This document shows positions 18,256 through 27,228 of a DNA stretch of 46,437 nucleotides, piece after piece (position 1 is the stretch's first letter; each line of letters opens with the position of its first letter). The stretch comes from Saccharopolyspora ipomoeae (GTDB lineage: Bacteria; Actinomycetota; Actinomycetes; Mycobacteriales; Pseudonocardiaceae), in contig NZ_JASAOF010000034.1 of the NCBI RefSeq assembly GCF_029952525.1, positions 1 through 46,437 on the forward strand. The letters are read 5' to 3'. The position numbers and the translations under genes were made by a program. The notes beneath the pieces are model-generated. The model did no database searches and was not told the DNA's origin. It saw only the letters and a list, made by a program, of their open reading frames with translations.

Positions 18256-19041
18256 CTACAGCGCGACGCTACCGAATCGGGAGGAATCGGGATCAGCCAG
18301 GTGGAGGCGGGTCGCCTCCGGCGAATTGGTCGCCAGGTAGCGCACCCCGGCGCTCCGGCACAGGTCGATGTCGGCGGGCGCGTCGACCGTCCAGCAGTAG
18401 GTGTCCCGGCCCAGCGCGGCGGCGCGCGCCGCGAAACCCGGGTCCTCGCGCAGCAGCCGCACGTCCGGTCCGGCCAGGTCCGCCCACGGCGGTAGCACGC
18501 CGCCCCGGCGGACGCCGGTGAAGCGGGAGAACAGCAGGACCGTCGGCACGGCGGGCGCGGCCTCCTTGAAGCGGCGGACGGCGGCGGGCGAGAACGACAT
18601 CATGAACACCGGCGAGTCCGCCGGGTCGGCGGGCGCGGCCAGGCCGTGCCTGGCCAGCAGGGCGACCAGCTTCTGCTCCACCAGTCCGCCGTAGCGGACC
18701 GGGTGCTTCGTCTCGACGAACAGCCGCGTCCGGCGCGGGCTCGCGCGCACCATGCCGAGCAGCTCGTCCAGGGTGAGCACGCCGTACTCGGCGGCCGTGC
18801 GGCCGAAGTCGATCTCGGCCATCGCGGCCACCGTCAGCGCGCTGACCACGCCCCGGCCGTTGGAGGTCCGGTCGATGCGGCGGTCGTGGACGCAGACCAG
18901 GTGGCCGTCGCGGGTCACGCGGACGTCGCACTCCAGCGCGTCCGCGCCCTGTTCGAGCGCCAGCTCGTAGGCGGACCGGGTGTGCTCGGCGCGGTGCGCC
19001 GAGGCGCCCCGATGCGCGACGACCTCAGGAATCTCCGCCAC
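18256..19041 (-). CDS. Glycerophosphodiester phosphodiesterase
   Basis: A 261-residue GDPD/PI-PLC-like TIM-barrel protein that hydrolyses glycerophosphodiesters to glycerol-3-phosphate and an alcohol. Visible motifs are VVAHRGASAHR (catalytic His), ADALECDVRVTRDGHLVC (metal Glu/Asp) and VHDRRIDRTSNGRG (second His). LFVETKHP and the C-terminal TYCWTVD also fit. The usual PENT is AEHT here, with the metal-binding Glu kept. I chose GTG at 19041 with GATACT 6 nt upstream; GTG at 19080 would add 13 non-conserved residues. No signal peptide, so probably cytosolic. Confidence 0.88.
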   Translation of the reverse strand: MAEIPEVVAHRGASAHRAEHTRSAYELALEQGADALECDVRVTRDGHLVCVHDRRIDRTSNGRGVVSALTVAAMAEIDFGRTAAEYGVLTLDELLGMVRASPRRTRLFVETKHPVRYGGLVEQKLVALLARHGLAAPADPADSPVFMMSFSPAAVRRFKEAAPAVPTVLLFSRFTGVRRGGVLPPWADLAGPDVRLLREDPGFAARAAALGRDTYCWTVDAPADIDLCRSAGVRYLATNSPEATRLHLADPDSSRFGSVAL

Positions 19042-19103
19042 CCCTCCAGTATCCGGAACCGGCGCTGTCCGTGCCGTCACGTGTGACCGATTCTGCTCCG
19101 CCC

Positions 19104-19148
19104 CAACTCCGGGCCCCCCAACTCCGGGCCCCTCAGCTCCGGGCCCGT
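19104..19148. repeat. 3 x 15-bp tandem repeat after DUF4328 gene
   Basis: Three 15-bp units (19104-19118, 19119-19133, 19134-19148) with core CTCCGGGCCC directly follow the DUF4328 stop codon. The next unit boundary repeats an in-frame stop. The origin is probably local slippage. Confidence 0.8.
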
Positions 19149-20059
19149 CAGCGGGGAGCCGTGCCCGGGCGCGGCGCGCGCTCCGGCGGCGGGGCCGCGC
19201 GGACCGCGTGCACCCGCAGCAGGCTCAGCTCGGTCGGGTCGGGCGGCAGCAGCAGGCGCATGAGGTGGTCGATGAGCCGCGCCGTCACCACCGCCAGCAC
19301 CGCGACCAGCGCGTTGTTGACCGCGTGCAGCACGACGCCGTCGGCGAGCGCCTGCACTCCGTCGCGGAAGGTCCAGCCGAAGGTGAGCAGGCCGACCAGC
19401 ACCGTCGCCGCCCACAGCGCCCACCAGAACCGGACGCGCAGGCTCGGCGACGGACGCGCGCCCCGGTCCCGGTCTCCCTCGGCGACGAGCAGGCAGTGCT
19501 CCAGCTCGGCCATCGCCGATCCCGGGACCAGCGCGTTCAGGCCCGGGACCAGCACCCCGGCCACGACCTGCCAGTCCGGCCGGGCGGGGCGGACGCCGAT
19601 CCGCTCGGCCGCGGCGGCCCGCGCGCGCAGCCCCCACAGCACGGTGAACACGCCGGTCAGCACGCCCATCAGCACCAGGATCACGCCGGTGGTGCCCACC
19701 AGCGCGTCCGAGATCGCCAGCACCGTGCGCGACAGCGCCTCACCCCTGCTGAGCAGCAGCAACACGTACCGCCACACCTCGGCGACGGTCGCCAGGGCGG
19801 CGACGCCCGCGGTCACCCACAGCGCCGCGATGGCGGTGGCCGCGGTGGCGCCGGCGCGTTCGTCGTGGTCGACGCGGTCGTGCGTGGGCAGCGCCAGCGG
19901 CCAGCGCCAGGCGAGCAGCGGGAAGCCCCAGCGCGGCGGTGCCGGGTAGGACGGCGGACCGGCGTAGGGCCGCGGCCGCCGGGGCGGCCGGGTGCGGCGC
20001 GGTCCGCCGGGCGGAGTGGCCACCCACTCCACCCGGTCCGGCTGGGGCTGCCCGGTCAC
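19148..20059 (-). CDS. DUF4328-type multi-pass membrane protein
   Basis: A 303-residue protein. A Pro/Arg-rich cytosolic N-terminus is followed by about six membrane helices, the first near ATAIAALWVTAGVAALAT and later ones near GVILVLMGVLTGVFTVLW and FWWALWAATVLVGLL. The DWQVVAGVLVPGLNALVPGS stretch fits the DUF4328 domain common in actinobacteria; the function is unknown. GTG at 20059 overlaps the rhodanese stop (GTGA), so the two form an operon. Confidence 0.75.
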   Translation of the reverse strand: MTGQPQPDRVEWVATPPGGPRRTRPPRRPRPYAGPPSYPAPPRWGFPLLAWRWPLALPTHDRVDHDERAGATAATAIAALWVTAGVAALATVAEVWRYVLLLLSRGEALSRTVLAISDALVGTTGVILVLMGVLTGVFTVLWGLRARAAAAERIGVRPARPDWQVVAGVLVPGLNALVPGSAMAELEHCLLVAEGDRDRGARPSPSLRVRFWWALWAATVLVGLLTFGWTFRDGVQALADGVVLHAVNNALVAVLAVVTARLIDHLMRLLLPPDPTELSLLRVHAVRAAPPPERAPRPGTAPR

Positions 20060-20406
20060 AGCACGTACGGGTCGCCGTCGGCGGCCACCAGCGGGCGGCC
20101 GATGGCCGACCAGCCGTTCATGCCGCGCTCGACGTTGACCGCGTCCCAGCCGTTGGCGTTGAGGTACGCGGTGACCTTGGCCGAGCGGCCGCCGGAGCGG
20201 CACACCACGTAGACCTGGTCGGCCTCGGGGATGTCGTCGAGGCGCTCCACGAGCTTGCTCATCGGGATGTGCACGGCTTCGGGGGCGTGGCCGGCCTGCC
20301 ACTCGTCGTCCTCGCGGACGTCCAGCAGCACGCTGCCCTCGGGCAGCTTCTCGGGCAGTTCCTCCGGCTCGACGCCGGGCACCTGTCCAGGAGGAGGAGT
20401 AGTCAC
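20056..20406 (-). CDS. Single-domain rhodanese-like protein
   Basis: A 116-residue rhodanese domain that handles sulfane sulfur. It has VLLDVREDDEWQAGHAPEA, the HIP motif (AVHIPMSKL) and an active-site loop VCRSGGRSAK with the catalytic Cys. It begins VTTPPPGQVPGVEPEELPE from GTG 20406; an upstream extension would run into the palindromic element and is rejected. It overlaps the DUF4328 gene by 4 bp. The sulfur acceptor is unknown. Confidence 0.9.
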   Translation of the reverse strand: MTTPPPGQVPGVEPEELPEKLPEGSVLLDVREDDEWQAGHAPEAVHIPMSKLVERLDDIPEADQVYVVCRSGGRSAKVTAYLNANGWDAVNVERGMNGWSAIGRPLVAADGDPYVL

Positions 20407-20446
20407 GCCCCGATGCTGCCACGACCGCCGTGTCATCGGGGTGAGG

Positions 20447-20524
20447 GTGGGGACAGTTTTAGCCATAATCACCCATGATCAATGTCCGTTTTGTCCGGGT
20501 AGTTATGGCTAAAACTGTCCCCAC
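20447..20524 (+). repeat. Long palindromic element L1 (78 bp)
   Basis: Two perfect 22-bp arms (20447-20468 and 20503-20524) surround a 34-nt centre. The outer arm GGGGACAGTTTT matches the short palindromes at 12.1-12.3 kb. The centre (27-nt run 20467-20493) is identical to that of element L2 at 30862-30939 in inverse orientation. The inner arm block 20461-20466 differs from L2, with matching changes on the other arm. It lies between actP (3' side) and the rhodanese gene. Confidence 0.93.
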
Positions 20525-20534
20525 CGCAGCGAGA

Positions 20535-20564
20535 AGCGCCCCGGACCGAGGGGTCCGGGGCGCT
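20535..20564 (-). terminator. Terminator after actP
   Basis: A 13-bp GC-rich stem (20535-20547 with 20552-20564) and a 4-nt loop start 17 bp after the actP stop. On the minus strand it is followed by TTCTC rather than a long T run. Confidence 0.72.
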
Positions 20565-20581
20565 CTGCGGTTGGGATCAGG

Positions 20582-22213
20582 TCAGTGCTGGACCGCCTTC
20601 TCCGAGCCCGCTCCGGTGAGGGAGCGGACCTCCATCTCCGCGTACTTCGTGCCGCCGTTCTCGTCCTTGCTCAGCTTGGTGCCGATGTAGCCGAGCAGGA
20701 ACGACAGCGGGATCGACACCAGACCCGGGTTCTTCAGCGGGAACAGCGCGAAGTCCAGCGCCGGGAACATCGCCTCGTCGTCGCCCGACACCGCGGGCGA
20801 GAAGATGATCAGCACGATGGTGATCACCAGACCGCCGTAGATGCTGAACAGCGCACCCGTGGTGTTGAACCGCTTCCAGAACAGCGAGTACAGCAGCGTC
20901 GGCAGGTTCGCCGAGGCGGCGACGGCGAAGGCCAGCGCGACCAGGAAGGCCACGTTCTGCCCGTTGGCCGCGATACCGCCGAGGATCGACACGACACCGA
21001 TGACCAGCGCCGTGATCCGCGCGACCTTGACCTCCTGCTGCTTGTCGTCGACCTTGCCCTTCTTGATCACGTTCGCGTAGATGTCGTGCGCGAACGAGGC
21101 CGAGGCCGTGATCGTCAGACCGGCCACCACCGCCAGGATCGTCGCGAAGGCGACCGCGGAGATGAAGCCGAGCAGCAGCGGACCGCCCAGGTGGGAGGCC
21201 AGCAGCGGCGCCGCCGAGTTCACCCCGCCCGGCGCGTCCTTGATCGCGTCGGGGCCGACCATCGCACCGGCGCCGTAGCCCAGCACCAGCGTGAACAGGT
21301 AGAACAGGCCGATCAGCCAGATCGCCCAGACCACCGAGCGACGCGCCTCCTTGGCCGTGGGCACGGTGTAGAAGCGCATCAGCACGTGCGGCAGACCCGC
21401 GGTGCCCAGCACCAGGGCGATGCCGAGCGAGATGAAGTCCAGCTTGCTGGTCTCGGTCTTGCCGTACTGCGCGCCCGGGTTGAGCACCTTGTCACCGGCG
21501 ACGTCGGCCGCGTGACCGAGCAGCGCCGAGAGGTTGAACCCGTACAGGCCCAGCACCCACACGGTCATCACGAAGGCACCGGCGATCAGCAGCGCCGCCT
21601 TGATGATCTGCACCCAGGTCGTGCCGCGCATGCCGCCGACCAGGACGTAGAGGATCATCAGCGCGCCGACCACGGCGATCACGATCGCCTGGCCGCCCTT
21701 GTCGGTGATGCCCAGCAGCAGCGCGATCAGGCCGCCGGCACCGGCCATCTGCGCGAGCAGGTAGAAGAAGCTCACCACCAGCGTCGACAGCGAGGCCGCC
21801 GTGCGCACCGGACGCTCGCGCATCCGGAAGCTGAGCACGTCGCCCATCGTGTAGCGGCCGGTGTTCCGCAGCAGCTCGGCGACCAGCAGCAGAGCCACCA
21901 GCCAGGCCACCAGGAAGCCGATGGAGTAGAGGAAGCCGTCGTAGCCGTTGACCGCGATGGCCCCGGCGATGCCGAGGAACGACGCCGCCGACAGGTAGTC
22001 ACCGGAGATCGCGATGCCGTTCTGCGGCCCGCTGAAGGCGTGCCCGGCGGCGTAGTAGTCCGACGCGGTCTTGGTGTTCCGGCTGGCCCGGAACACGATG
22101 ACCATCGTGACCGCGACGAAGATCGCGAAAATGCCGATGTTCAGCAGCGAGTTGCCGCCGTGCGCTTCCTGAGCGAGCGGCTGGGCGGCGGAAATTGCCT
22201 GCATCGAGCTCAC
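20582..22213 (-). CDS. actP: Cation/acetate symporter
   Basis: A 543-residue sodium:solute symporter (SSS) family protein with about 13 membrane helices, taking up acetate or related monocarboxylates. GIAISGDYLSAASFLGIAG and the conserved LVGGMRGTTWVQIIKA are typical of ActP/MctC-type proteins. HDIYANVIKKGK is a cytosolic-loop signature. GTG at 22213 overlaps the DUF485 gene stop (GTGA), the usual yjcH-actP pairing. It ends in a hairpin terminator. The acetate substrate is by family; pyruvate or propionate are possible. Confidence 0.92.
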   Translation of the reverse strand: MSSMQAISAAQPLAQEAHGGNSLLNIGIFAIFVAVTMVIVFRASRNTKTASDYYAAGHAFSGPQNGIAISGDYLSAASFLGIAGAIAVNGYDGFLYSIGFLVAWLVALLLVAELLRNTGRYTMGDVLSFRMRERPVRTAASLSTLVVSFFYLLAQMAGAGGLIALLLGITDKGGQAIVIAVVGALMILYVLVGGMRGTTWVQIIKAALLIAGAFVMTVWVLGLYGFNLSALLGHAADVAGDKVLNPGAQYGKTETSKLDFISLGIALVLGTAGLPHVLMRFYTVPTAKEARRSVVWAIWLIGLFYLFTLVLGYGAGAMVGPDAIKDAPGGVNSAAPLLASHLGGPLLLGFISAVAFATILAVVAGLTITASASFAHDIYANVIKKGKVDDKQQEVKVARITALVIGVVSILGGIAANGQNVAFLVALAFAVAASANLPTLLYSLFWKRFNTTGALFSIYGGLVITIVLIIFSPAVSGDDEAMFPALDFALFPLKNPGLVSIPLSFLLGYIGTKLSKDENGGTKYAEMEVRSLTGAGSEKAVQH

Positions 22214-22560
22214 TTCCCGCCTCCCTCGACGTTTTCGCGGATCTGTTCGGCGACCGGGTCCAGATTCTTGTTGGCGTAGCGGACGTACCAGGTCGTGATC
22301 ACGAATGTGGACACGAACTGAAGCAAGCCGAGCACCAGACCGACGTTGATGTTGCCGACGAGTTTGATGCTCATGAATCCGTGCGCGTAGTCGGCGAGCA
22401 GCACGTACACCAGGTACCAGACCAGGAACAACGCCGATACCGGGAAGACGAAGTTGCGCAGTCGCTTGCGCAGTTGGGCGAATTCGGGACTGCTTTGCGC
22501 AGCGGCCCAGGTTTCGGCGTCAATACCGGACCCGGACCCGTTTTGGTCCGTGGCGCTCAC
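22210..22560 (-). CDS. DUF485 small membrane protein, symporter partner
   Basis: A 116-residue protein with two membrane helices (near NFVFPVSALFLVWYLVYVLL and NVGLVLGLLQFVSTFVITTW) and the DUF485 pattern SPEFAQLRKRLRNFVFP. It is the YjcH-type partner that precedes actP in many bacteria. GTG at 22560 has an AAGGAGAG site just upstream. It is translationally coupled to actP. The molecular role of the partner is not established. Confidence 0.9.
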   Translation of the reverse strand: MSATDQNGSGSGIDAETWAAAQSSPEFAQLRKRLRNFVFPVSALFLVWYLVYVLLADYAHGFMSIKLVGNINVGLVLGLLQFVSTFVITTWYVRYANKNLDPVAEQIRENVEGGGK

Positions 22561-22844
22561 GGCTCTCCTTCCACAAAGAAAGGCCCACTCTCGCGCAATC
22601 GGCAAGCGTGAGCCTGAATCACACAACGCCGGAACGCTACGGAATCCGACGTGCCGGTGGGTAGGTCCGTTGGGAGTACGCCTGCTAACGATCGAGTGAA
22701 GCTTGACGCCTCAACAGCATCCTACGAATTGCGTCGATTGAGAAGCTTTTCATACGAACGGACGATTGATCAGCTCGAATTGTCGACGCAAAGTAGTCGA
22801 TTGCGAAGCCAATTACCCGTTCAGCGGTAGCGTCCGCGCGGTCG
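22561..22844. other. Promoter region of the DUF485-actP operon
   Basis: A 284-bp gap, lower in GC than its surroundings. TTGCGTCGA (22729-22737) is repeated inverted as TCGACGCAA (22783-22791), a possible regulator site. No gene is seen. Confidence 0.45.
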
Positions 22845-24587
22845 TCAGCGCTCGTGGCGGCCCTGGCGGGGCGTCTGCTCGGCCACCGGCCTGCTGTCGA
22901 CGAAGCCCAGCCGGTCCGGCGCGTGCAGCCGCAGCATCAGCCGCGAGACCCCACCCGGAACCCGGCTCCGGGTGGCCACGCTGACCAGGTAGGTCACCGC
23001 GAACGCCAGCGGCACGGTGATCAGCGCGGGCTGCCCGAGCAGCTCGCCCCACACCCCGTGCGGACCGACGAACCGCGAGGCCAGCGCCGCGACGAGCACC
23101 AGCGACCCGCCGGTGAGCATGCCGCACGCCGCGCCGGCCGCGGTCAGCCCGCGCCACCAGATCCCCAGGATCAGCACCGGGCAGAACGTCGAGGCCGCCA
23201 TCGCGAACGCCAGCCCCACGCTGTGCGCGATGTCGTCGTCGTGCACCGCCAGCGCCAGCACCACCGGGACGGCGCAGGACAGCACCGCCGCCGCGCGGAA
23301 CCGCATGCTCCGGCCCCACAGCACGTCCCGCGAGGACAGCACCCCGGCCAGGCTCATCACCAGACCCGACGAGGTGGACAGGAACGCCGCGAACGCGCCC
23401 GCCGCGGTGATCGCGGCCAGCACGCCACCGACCCAGGTGCCCAGCATCGCGTTCGGCAGCAGCAGCACCGCGGCGTCGGTCCGGCCGGTGACCAGCAGTT
23501 GCGGCACGTACAGCCGGGACAGCAACCCGAAGATCGTCGGGAACAGGTAGAACGCGCCCAGCATGCCCAGCACGTACAGCGCGGTCCGGCGGGCGCCCGA
23601 ACCCGACGGGTTCGCGTAGAAGCGGGCCAGCACGTGCGGCAGGCCCATCGTGCCCAGGAACGTCGCGATCAGCACCGAGTAGGTCTCCAGCACTCCCGGC
23701 AGGCCCTCCTGCTCGGGGCGCAGCCAGCTCGCGTTGTCCGGCACCGACCCGGTCACCACCGGCACCGCCGCGCCCGCCGGGAACCGCAGCTCGTTGCCCG
23801 CGCGGACCGGGTACTCGCCGGGCTGCAGGTAGACGGCACCCTCCTGGCCTGCTTCCTCCGAGGAGGTCAGCCAGACCGGTTCGCTGACCCGCAGCGTCAC
23901 GTCGGTCTCGACCCGGACCGCGGTGTCCTGCTGGAAGAACGGCGTGGTCGGCTCGTCCAGCGCCTGGCGCTGACCGCTGACCAGGAACACCACCAGCAGC
24001 GCGAACGCGGGCAGGGTGATCGCGAACAGCTTCACCCAGTACTGGAAGGCCTGCACCAGCGTCACCGCGCGCAGCGCTCCGCTGACCACGCTGATGTGCA
24101 CGATCAGCGCGACCACGAGAATCCCCGCCTCGTACCGGAATCCGATGACGGCGGCCAGCGTCATCCCGGCCGCCTGCAGCTGCGGCACCAGGTACAGCCA
24201 GCCGATCACGACCACGACCACGGTCGACAGCGAGCGCAGGTTCAGCGAGTTCAGCCGCGCCTCGACGAAGTCCGGCATCGTGTAGGCGCCGGAGCGGCGC
24301 ATCGGGGCGACCACGAACAGCATCAGCGCCAGGTAACCGGCGGCGAAACCGATCGGGTACCAGAGCGCGTCGACGCCGTCCTTCACGATTAGACCCGCCA
24401 CGCCCAGGAACGACGCGGCCGACAGGTACTCGCCGGAGATGGCCGCCGCGTTGCGCTCTTCCCGAACCGGCTTGCGGGCGGCGGAGAAATCGGTGGTCCG
24501 AGCCGAGCGCGAGCCCCACAGGCCGATGCCCAGCGTCGCGACGACGATCAGCGCGACGCCGCCCAAGGACCACAAGTTCGCCAACAT
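22845..24587 (-). CDS. Second sodium:solute symporter (acetate-type)
   Basis: A 580-residue SSS-family symporter. It shares AISGEYLSAASFLGVAG and the TMGLPHVLARFYANP region with ActP. It has a longer loop of about 70 residues (roughly 205-290, including PTTPFFQQDTAVRVETDV) than the neighbouring ActP. It lacks its own DUF485 gene, but a small two-helix membrane protein lies just upstream. It ends in a basic tail, TPRQGRHER. The substrate is probably a short carboxylate such as acetate or pyruvate. It sits in the LytTR-linked unit, which suggests control by that system. Confidence 0.88.
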   Translation of the reverse strand: MLANLWSLGGVALIVVATLGIGLWGSRSARTTDFSAARKPVREERNAAAISGEYLSAASFLGVAGLIVKDGVDALWYPIGFAAGYLALMLFVVAPMRRSGAYTMPDFVEARLNSLNLRSLSTVVVVVIGWLYLVPQLQAAGMTLAAVIGFRYEAGILVVALIVHISVVSGALRAVTLVQAFQYWVKLFAITLPAFALLVVFLVSGQRQALDEPTTPFFQQDTAVRVETDVTLRVSEPVWLTSSEEAGQEGAVYLQPGEYPVRAGNELRFPAGAAVPVVTGSVPDNASWLRPEQEGLPGVLETYSVLIATFLGTMGLPHVLARFYANPSGSGARRTALYVLGMLGAFYLFPTIFGLLSRLYVPQLLVTGRTDAAVLLLPNAMLGTWVGGVLAAITAAGAFAAFLSTSSGLVMSLAGVLSSRDVLWGRSMRFRAAAVLSCAVPVVLALAVHDDDIAHSVGLAFAMAASTFCPVLILGIWWRGLTAAGAACGMLTGGSLVLVAALASRFVGPHGVWGELLGQPALITVPLAFAVTYLVSVATRSRVPGGVSRLMLRLHAPDRLGFVDSRPVAEQTPRQGRHER

Positions 24588-24667
24588 CTCACCCAGCCGC
24601 CCTGGTGCCGAAGAGTCGCACCCACCTTACGCAGAGCAGCCGGTCGACCCGAAACAACCGTCGATAA

Positions 24668-24725
24668 GCGCCGCAGGCGCTTTCTCCTTGACCACCTGAG
24701 ACACCGGCACCGCCGCGGGTTCTCA
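24668..24725. repeat. Hairpin plus conserved tail, possible second repeat family
   Basis: GCGCC-GCA-GGCGC (24668-24680) is followed by TTTCTCCTTG and then a tail ACCACCTGAGACACCGGCACC (24691-24711). A similar hairpin, TTCTCTT and tail occur at the right edge of the window (46392-46437), where the tail matches at 17 of 21 positions. It may be a terminator-associated repeat. Confidence 0.5.
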
Positions 24726-24751
24726 TGCGTCGGCCGGTGACGACTCAGGCC

Positions 24752-25156
24752 CTACTCCTCCAGCATTCCCAGGAAGTCCTCTTCGTTGCGTTCGGCCTTG
24801 CGGTTGTAGAGCAGACCGATGACCACCAGGAACGGGTAGGCCAGAACTCCGAGGAGCAGCCACGGGAGGCGGAGGCCGAAGAGCTCGACGTCGCCGAGGG
24901 TCGGTGCCAGCCAGAACGCCAGCGGCAGCCCGAACAGCACCAGCGCGACGGTGCCGGAGAGCAGGAGCGCGACGCGGAGCTGCTTCTCGACCAGGTCGCG
25001 GACGAGGCCTTCGAGAGCTCCGGTCTGCTCCTCGACCTCGACGCGCACGCGCGGGACGTGCGGTCCGCGCCGGTCGGCGAGCACGACGCGCTTGCGCCGC
25101 GGCCGGGGTGAGAACTCCCCGAGCCTGGCGCGGACGTCGAAGCTCTCCGGGCTCAT
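24752..25156 (-). CDS. Small two-helix membrane protein of the symporter unit
   Basis: A 134-residue protein I do not recognise. A basic N-terminus (FSPRPRRKRVVLADRRGP) and an acidic stretch lead to two hydrophobic helices (about residues 64-84 and 95-115). It ends in a charged tail RKAERNEEDFLGMLEE. It lies 10 bp after the LytTR regulator and before the second symporter. The position resembles that of DUF485 partners, so it may be an analogous transporter accessory protein. That is inference. Confidence 0.72.
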   Translation of the reverse strand: MSPESFDVRARLGEFSPRPRRKRVVLADRRGPHVPRVRVEVEEQTGALEGLVRDLVEKQLRVALLLSGTVALVLFGLPLAFWLAPTLGDVELFGLRLPWLLLGVLAYPFLVVIGLLYNRKAERNEEDFLGMLEE

Positions 25157-25166
25157 GCCACCTCGC

Positions 25167-26006
25167 TCACTGCTGGCCCCAGTTGTCGCGCGGCGCCTTG
25201 ACCAGGCGGTCCTTGAGCTCGCGGGTGTGGCGCCGGGACACCGGGAGCTCCTTGGGCGGTCCGCCGCCGAGCACCACCGAGTACCCGGACGAGGACATCC
25301 GCAGCTCGGTGACCAGCGCCAGCGAGACCAGGAAGGACCGGTGGATGCGCAGGAACCCGGCCTCGCCCCAGCGCTCCTCCAGCTGCGCCAGCGGGATCCG
25401 CACCAGGTGCGAGCCCTCGGTGGTGTGCAGCCGGGCGTAGTCGCCCTGCGCCTCGACCCAGCGGACCTCCTTGCGCGGGATCATCCGCGTGGTGCCCGCG
25501 AGCTCGACCGGGATGACCTCGTCGTCGTCGGCCGCGGGCGCTTCCAGGGGTTTCGGGCCGCCGTTGCTCTGACCGGCCTGCTGCTTGTTCTTCTCGATGC
25601 CGCGCAGCGCCCGGTCGACGCGGTCGGCGTTGGCCGGCTTCATGATGTAGTCCAGCGCCCCGACCTCGAAGGCCTCCAGCGCGTTCTCCTCGTGCCCGGT
25701 GATGAACACCAGCGCGGGCGGGTTGCGGAACGCGGTGAGCACTCGGGCCAGTTCCATGCCCGACAGGCCCGGCATCGACACGTCCGCGAAAACCGCGTCC
25801 ACAATGGACTGGTCTTCGTCCTTGCGGCCGACCAGCTCCGGATCGTCGCTGCGCAGCACGCGCAGCGCCTCGGCGGCGTCGAACGCGGTCAGCACTCTGC
25901 CGACGCGAGGATTGCTGCCGAGCAGGAACTTCATCTCGTCAAGTCCGGCCCGCTCGTCGTCGACGGCAAGGACGACGAGGCCCGCGGGATTCTCACGTGT
26001 ACTCAA
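25167..26006 (-). CDS. LytTR-family response regulator
   Basis: A 279-residue regulator. An N-terminal receiver domain (about residues 10-130) has LAVDDERAG, the phosphoacceptor Asp in AVFADVSMPGLSG and the conserved Lys in DYIMKPANADR. A Pro/Ala linker leads to a C-terminal LytTR DNA-binding domain with VRWVEAQGDYARLHT and FLRIHRSFLVSL. It resembles YpdB/BtsR-type regulators, which control carboxylate transporters. The cognate kinase is likely the LytS-type gene at 27229-28482. The start is TTG at 26006; no better in-frame start is seen before the conserved region. Confidence 0.92.
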   Translation of the reverse strand: MSTRENPAGLVVLAVDDERAGLDEMKFLLGSNPRVGRVLTAFDAAEALRVLRSDDPELVGRKDEDQSIVDAVFADVSMPGLSGMELARVLTAFRNPPALVFITGHEENALEAFEVGALDYIMKPANADRVDRALRGIEKNKQQAGQSNGGPKPLEAPAADDDEVIPVELAGTTRMIPRKEVRWVEAQGDYARLHTTEGSHLVRIPLAQLEERWGEAGFLRIHRSFLVSLALVTELRMSSSGYSVVLGGGPPKELPVSRRHTRELKDRLVKAPRDNWGQQ

Positions 26007-26307
26007 TGCAACGCCATATCGTGCCGCGCCTTCGGCGCACTGTCCATGTCCCGTTCTTCCCCTTCGGTGCCTCCCGCACCGGTTCGCGAAAATGGGCGCG
26101 AACCCTAGTTGTTAGCGCAGCACGAGGGTTCTTCACGAGGGGGCGGTGGCGAATTTCAGCTCCGCGAAGCCGAATTTCGCCCGAATGGATCAGAGATCTG
26201 GTCTGACCGCTCCAGGCTGTAGTCGGCGAACCGGACCCTTTTCCACCGGAATTCCACGCAAAACGGTCCCCGCCGCGAGATCCGGCGGGGACCGCGAAGC
26301 GCGAGGC
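26007..26307. other. Intergenic gap between sppA and LytTR regulator
   Basis: A 301-bp gap with no supported gene. It contains the sppA terminator (26264-26294) and presumably the promoter of the LytTR unit. A CGAATTTC motif is directly repeated at about 26148 and 26171. Confidence 0.5.
26264..26294 (-). terminator. Rho-independent terminator after sppA
   Basis: A 12-bp GC-rich stem (26264-26275 with 26283-26294), 7-nt loop and a TTTT run on the minus strand, starting 13 bp after the sppA stop. Confidence 0.85.
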
Positions 26308-27219
26308 TCACAGACCGAAACGATCCCACATGGCGCGGTGTTCCAGGGCGTCGAGCCCGGAAATCAGGTTGGCCACGGGGTTCCGGGACACGCCCGAGGA
26401 CATCCCCAGCCGCGCGAGCAGCGGTTTGCGGCCCTCGACGGTCTGCACGTGGGCGTCCGGGTACTTGCGCTCGATGATCTCGCGCAGCGTGCCGACGCCG
26501 TCGATCAGGCCCAGTTCAGCGGCTTTCGCGCCGGTCCAGACCTCGCCGGAGAACAGCTCGCCCTCGTCGCCCTTGAGCTTCTCGCCGCGTCGCTCGCGCA
26601 CCCAGTCGGTGAACTGGCCGTGCAACTCGTCCTGCATCCCGCGCAGCCACTCCACGTCCTCGGCCTTCTCCGGCCGGAACGGGTCGAGCCGCACCTTGTT
26701 CTCACCCGCGGTGTAGACGCGGCGCTCGACGCCGATCTTGTCCAGCAGACCGGTCATGCCGAAGCTGGAGCTGACCACGCCGACCGAACCGACCATCGAG
26801 GTCTGGTGCGCGTAGATCTCGTCGGCGGCGCAGGCCAGCCAGTAGCCGCCGGAGGCCGCGACGTCCTCGCAGTACGCCAGCACCGGAACGCCCTTCTCCT
26901 GGGCCAGGCCGCGAATCCGGTCGGCGACCAGCGCCGACTGGGTGGGCGCACCACCGGGCGAGTTGATCGACACCACCACGGCGCTGAGCCGGTCGTGGGA
27001 GAACGCGCGGGTGAGCGCCGAGTCCACGGTCTGCAGCGAGATCGAGGGCCGCCCCATCGGCGACGGCTGCGGCGTGATGACGCCGTGCAGCTTGACCACC
27101 GCCACGACCGGGCCGCGCTCGGACACGCCCGGCAGCTTGCCGGTGAACTTCTCGGTCAGCTCCTTGGGCAGCTTGGCCGTGACCACGTCGACGAACTTCT
27201 GCGGTGCCTTCTCGTCCAT
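26308..27219 (-). CDS. sppA: S49-family peptidase (SppA/SohB-like)
   Basis: A 303-residue Ser/Lys protease of the signal-peptide peptidase A type. The nucleophile Ser is in DVAASGGYWLACAADEIYA. The general base Lys is in YTAGENKVRLDPF. VVVSINSPGGAPTQS forms the conserved oxyanion region. The length fits the short SohB-like class, and there is no clear membrane anchor. It begins 9 bp after the kinase stop, so kinase and protease are co-transcribed. Targets may include membrane peptides or stress proteins; whether it acts in the kinase pathway is open. Confidence 0.9.
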   Translation of the reverse strand: MDEKAPQKFVDVVTAKLPKELTEKFTGKLPGVSERGPVVAVVKLHGVITPQPSPMGRPSISLQTVDSALTRAFSHDRLSAVVVSINSPGGAPTQSALVADRIRGLAQEKGVPVLAYCEDVAASGGYWLACAADEIYAHQTSMVGSVGVVSSSFGMTGLLDKIGVERRVYTAGENKVRLDPFRPEKAEDVEWLRGMQDELHGQFTDWVRERRGEKLKGDEGELFSGEVWTGAKAAELGLIDGVGTLREIIERKYPDAHVQTVEGRKPLLARLGMSSGVSRNPVANLISGLDALEHRAMWDRFGL

Positions 27220-27228
27220 ACCTCGACG

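Noticed and set aside
20407..20472. Upstream start of the rhodanese gene
   Set aside because: It would translate the palindromic element and has no conserved sequence before VTTPPPG.
20447..20524. Simple rho-independent terminator of actP
   Set aside because: A better terminator lies at 20535-20564, and the long conserved loop shared with L2 is not expected of a terminator.
22741..22760. Another member of the TTTTCATGAAAA palindrome family
   Set aside because: It has only a CTTTTCATA stretch without the complementary arm.
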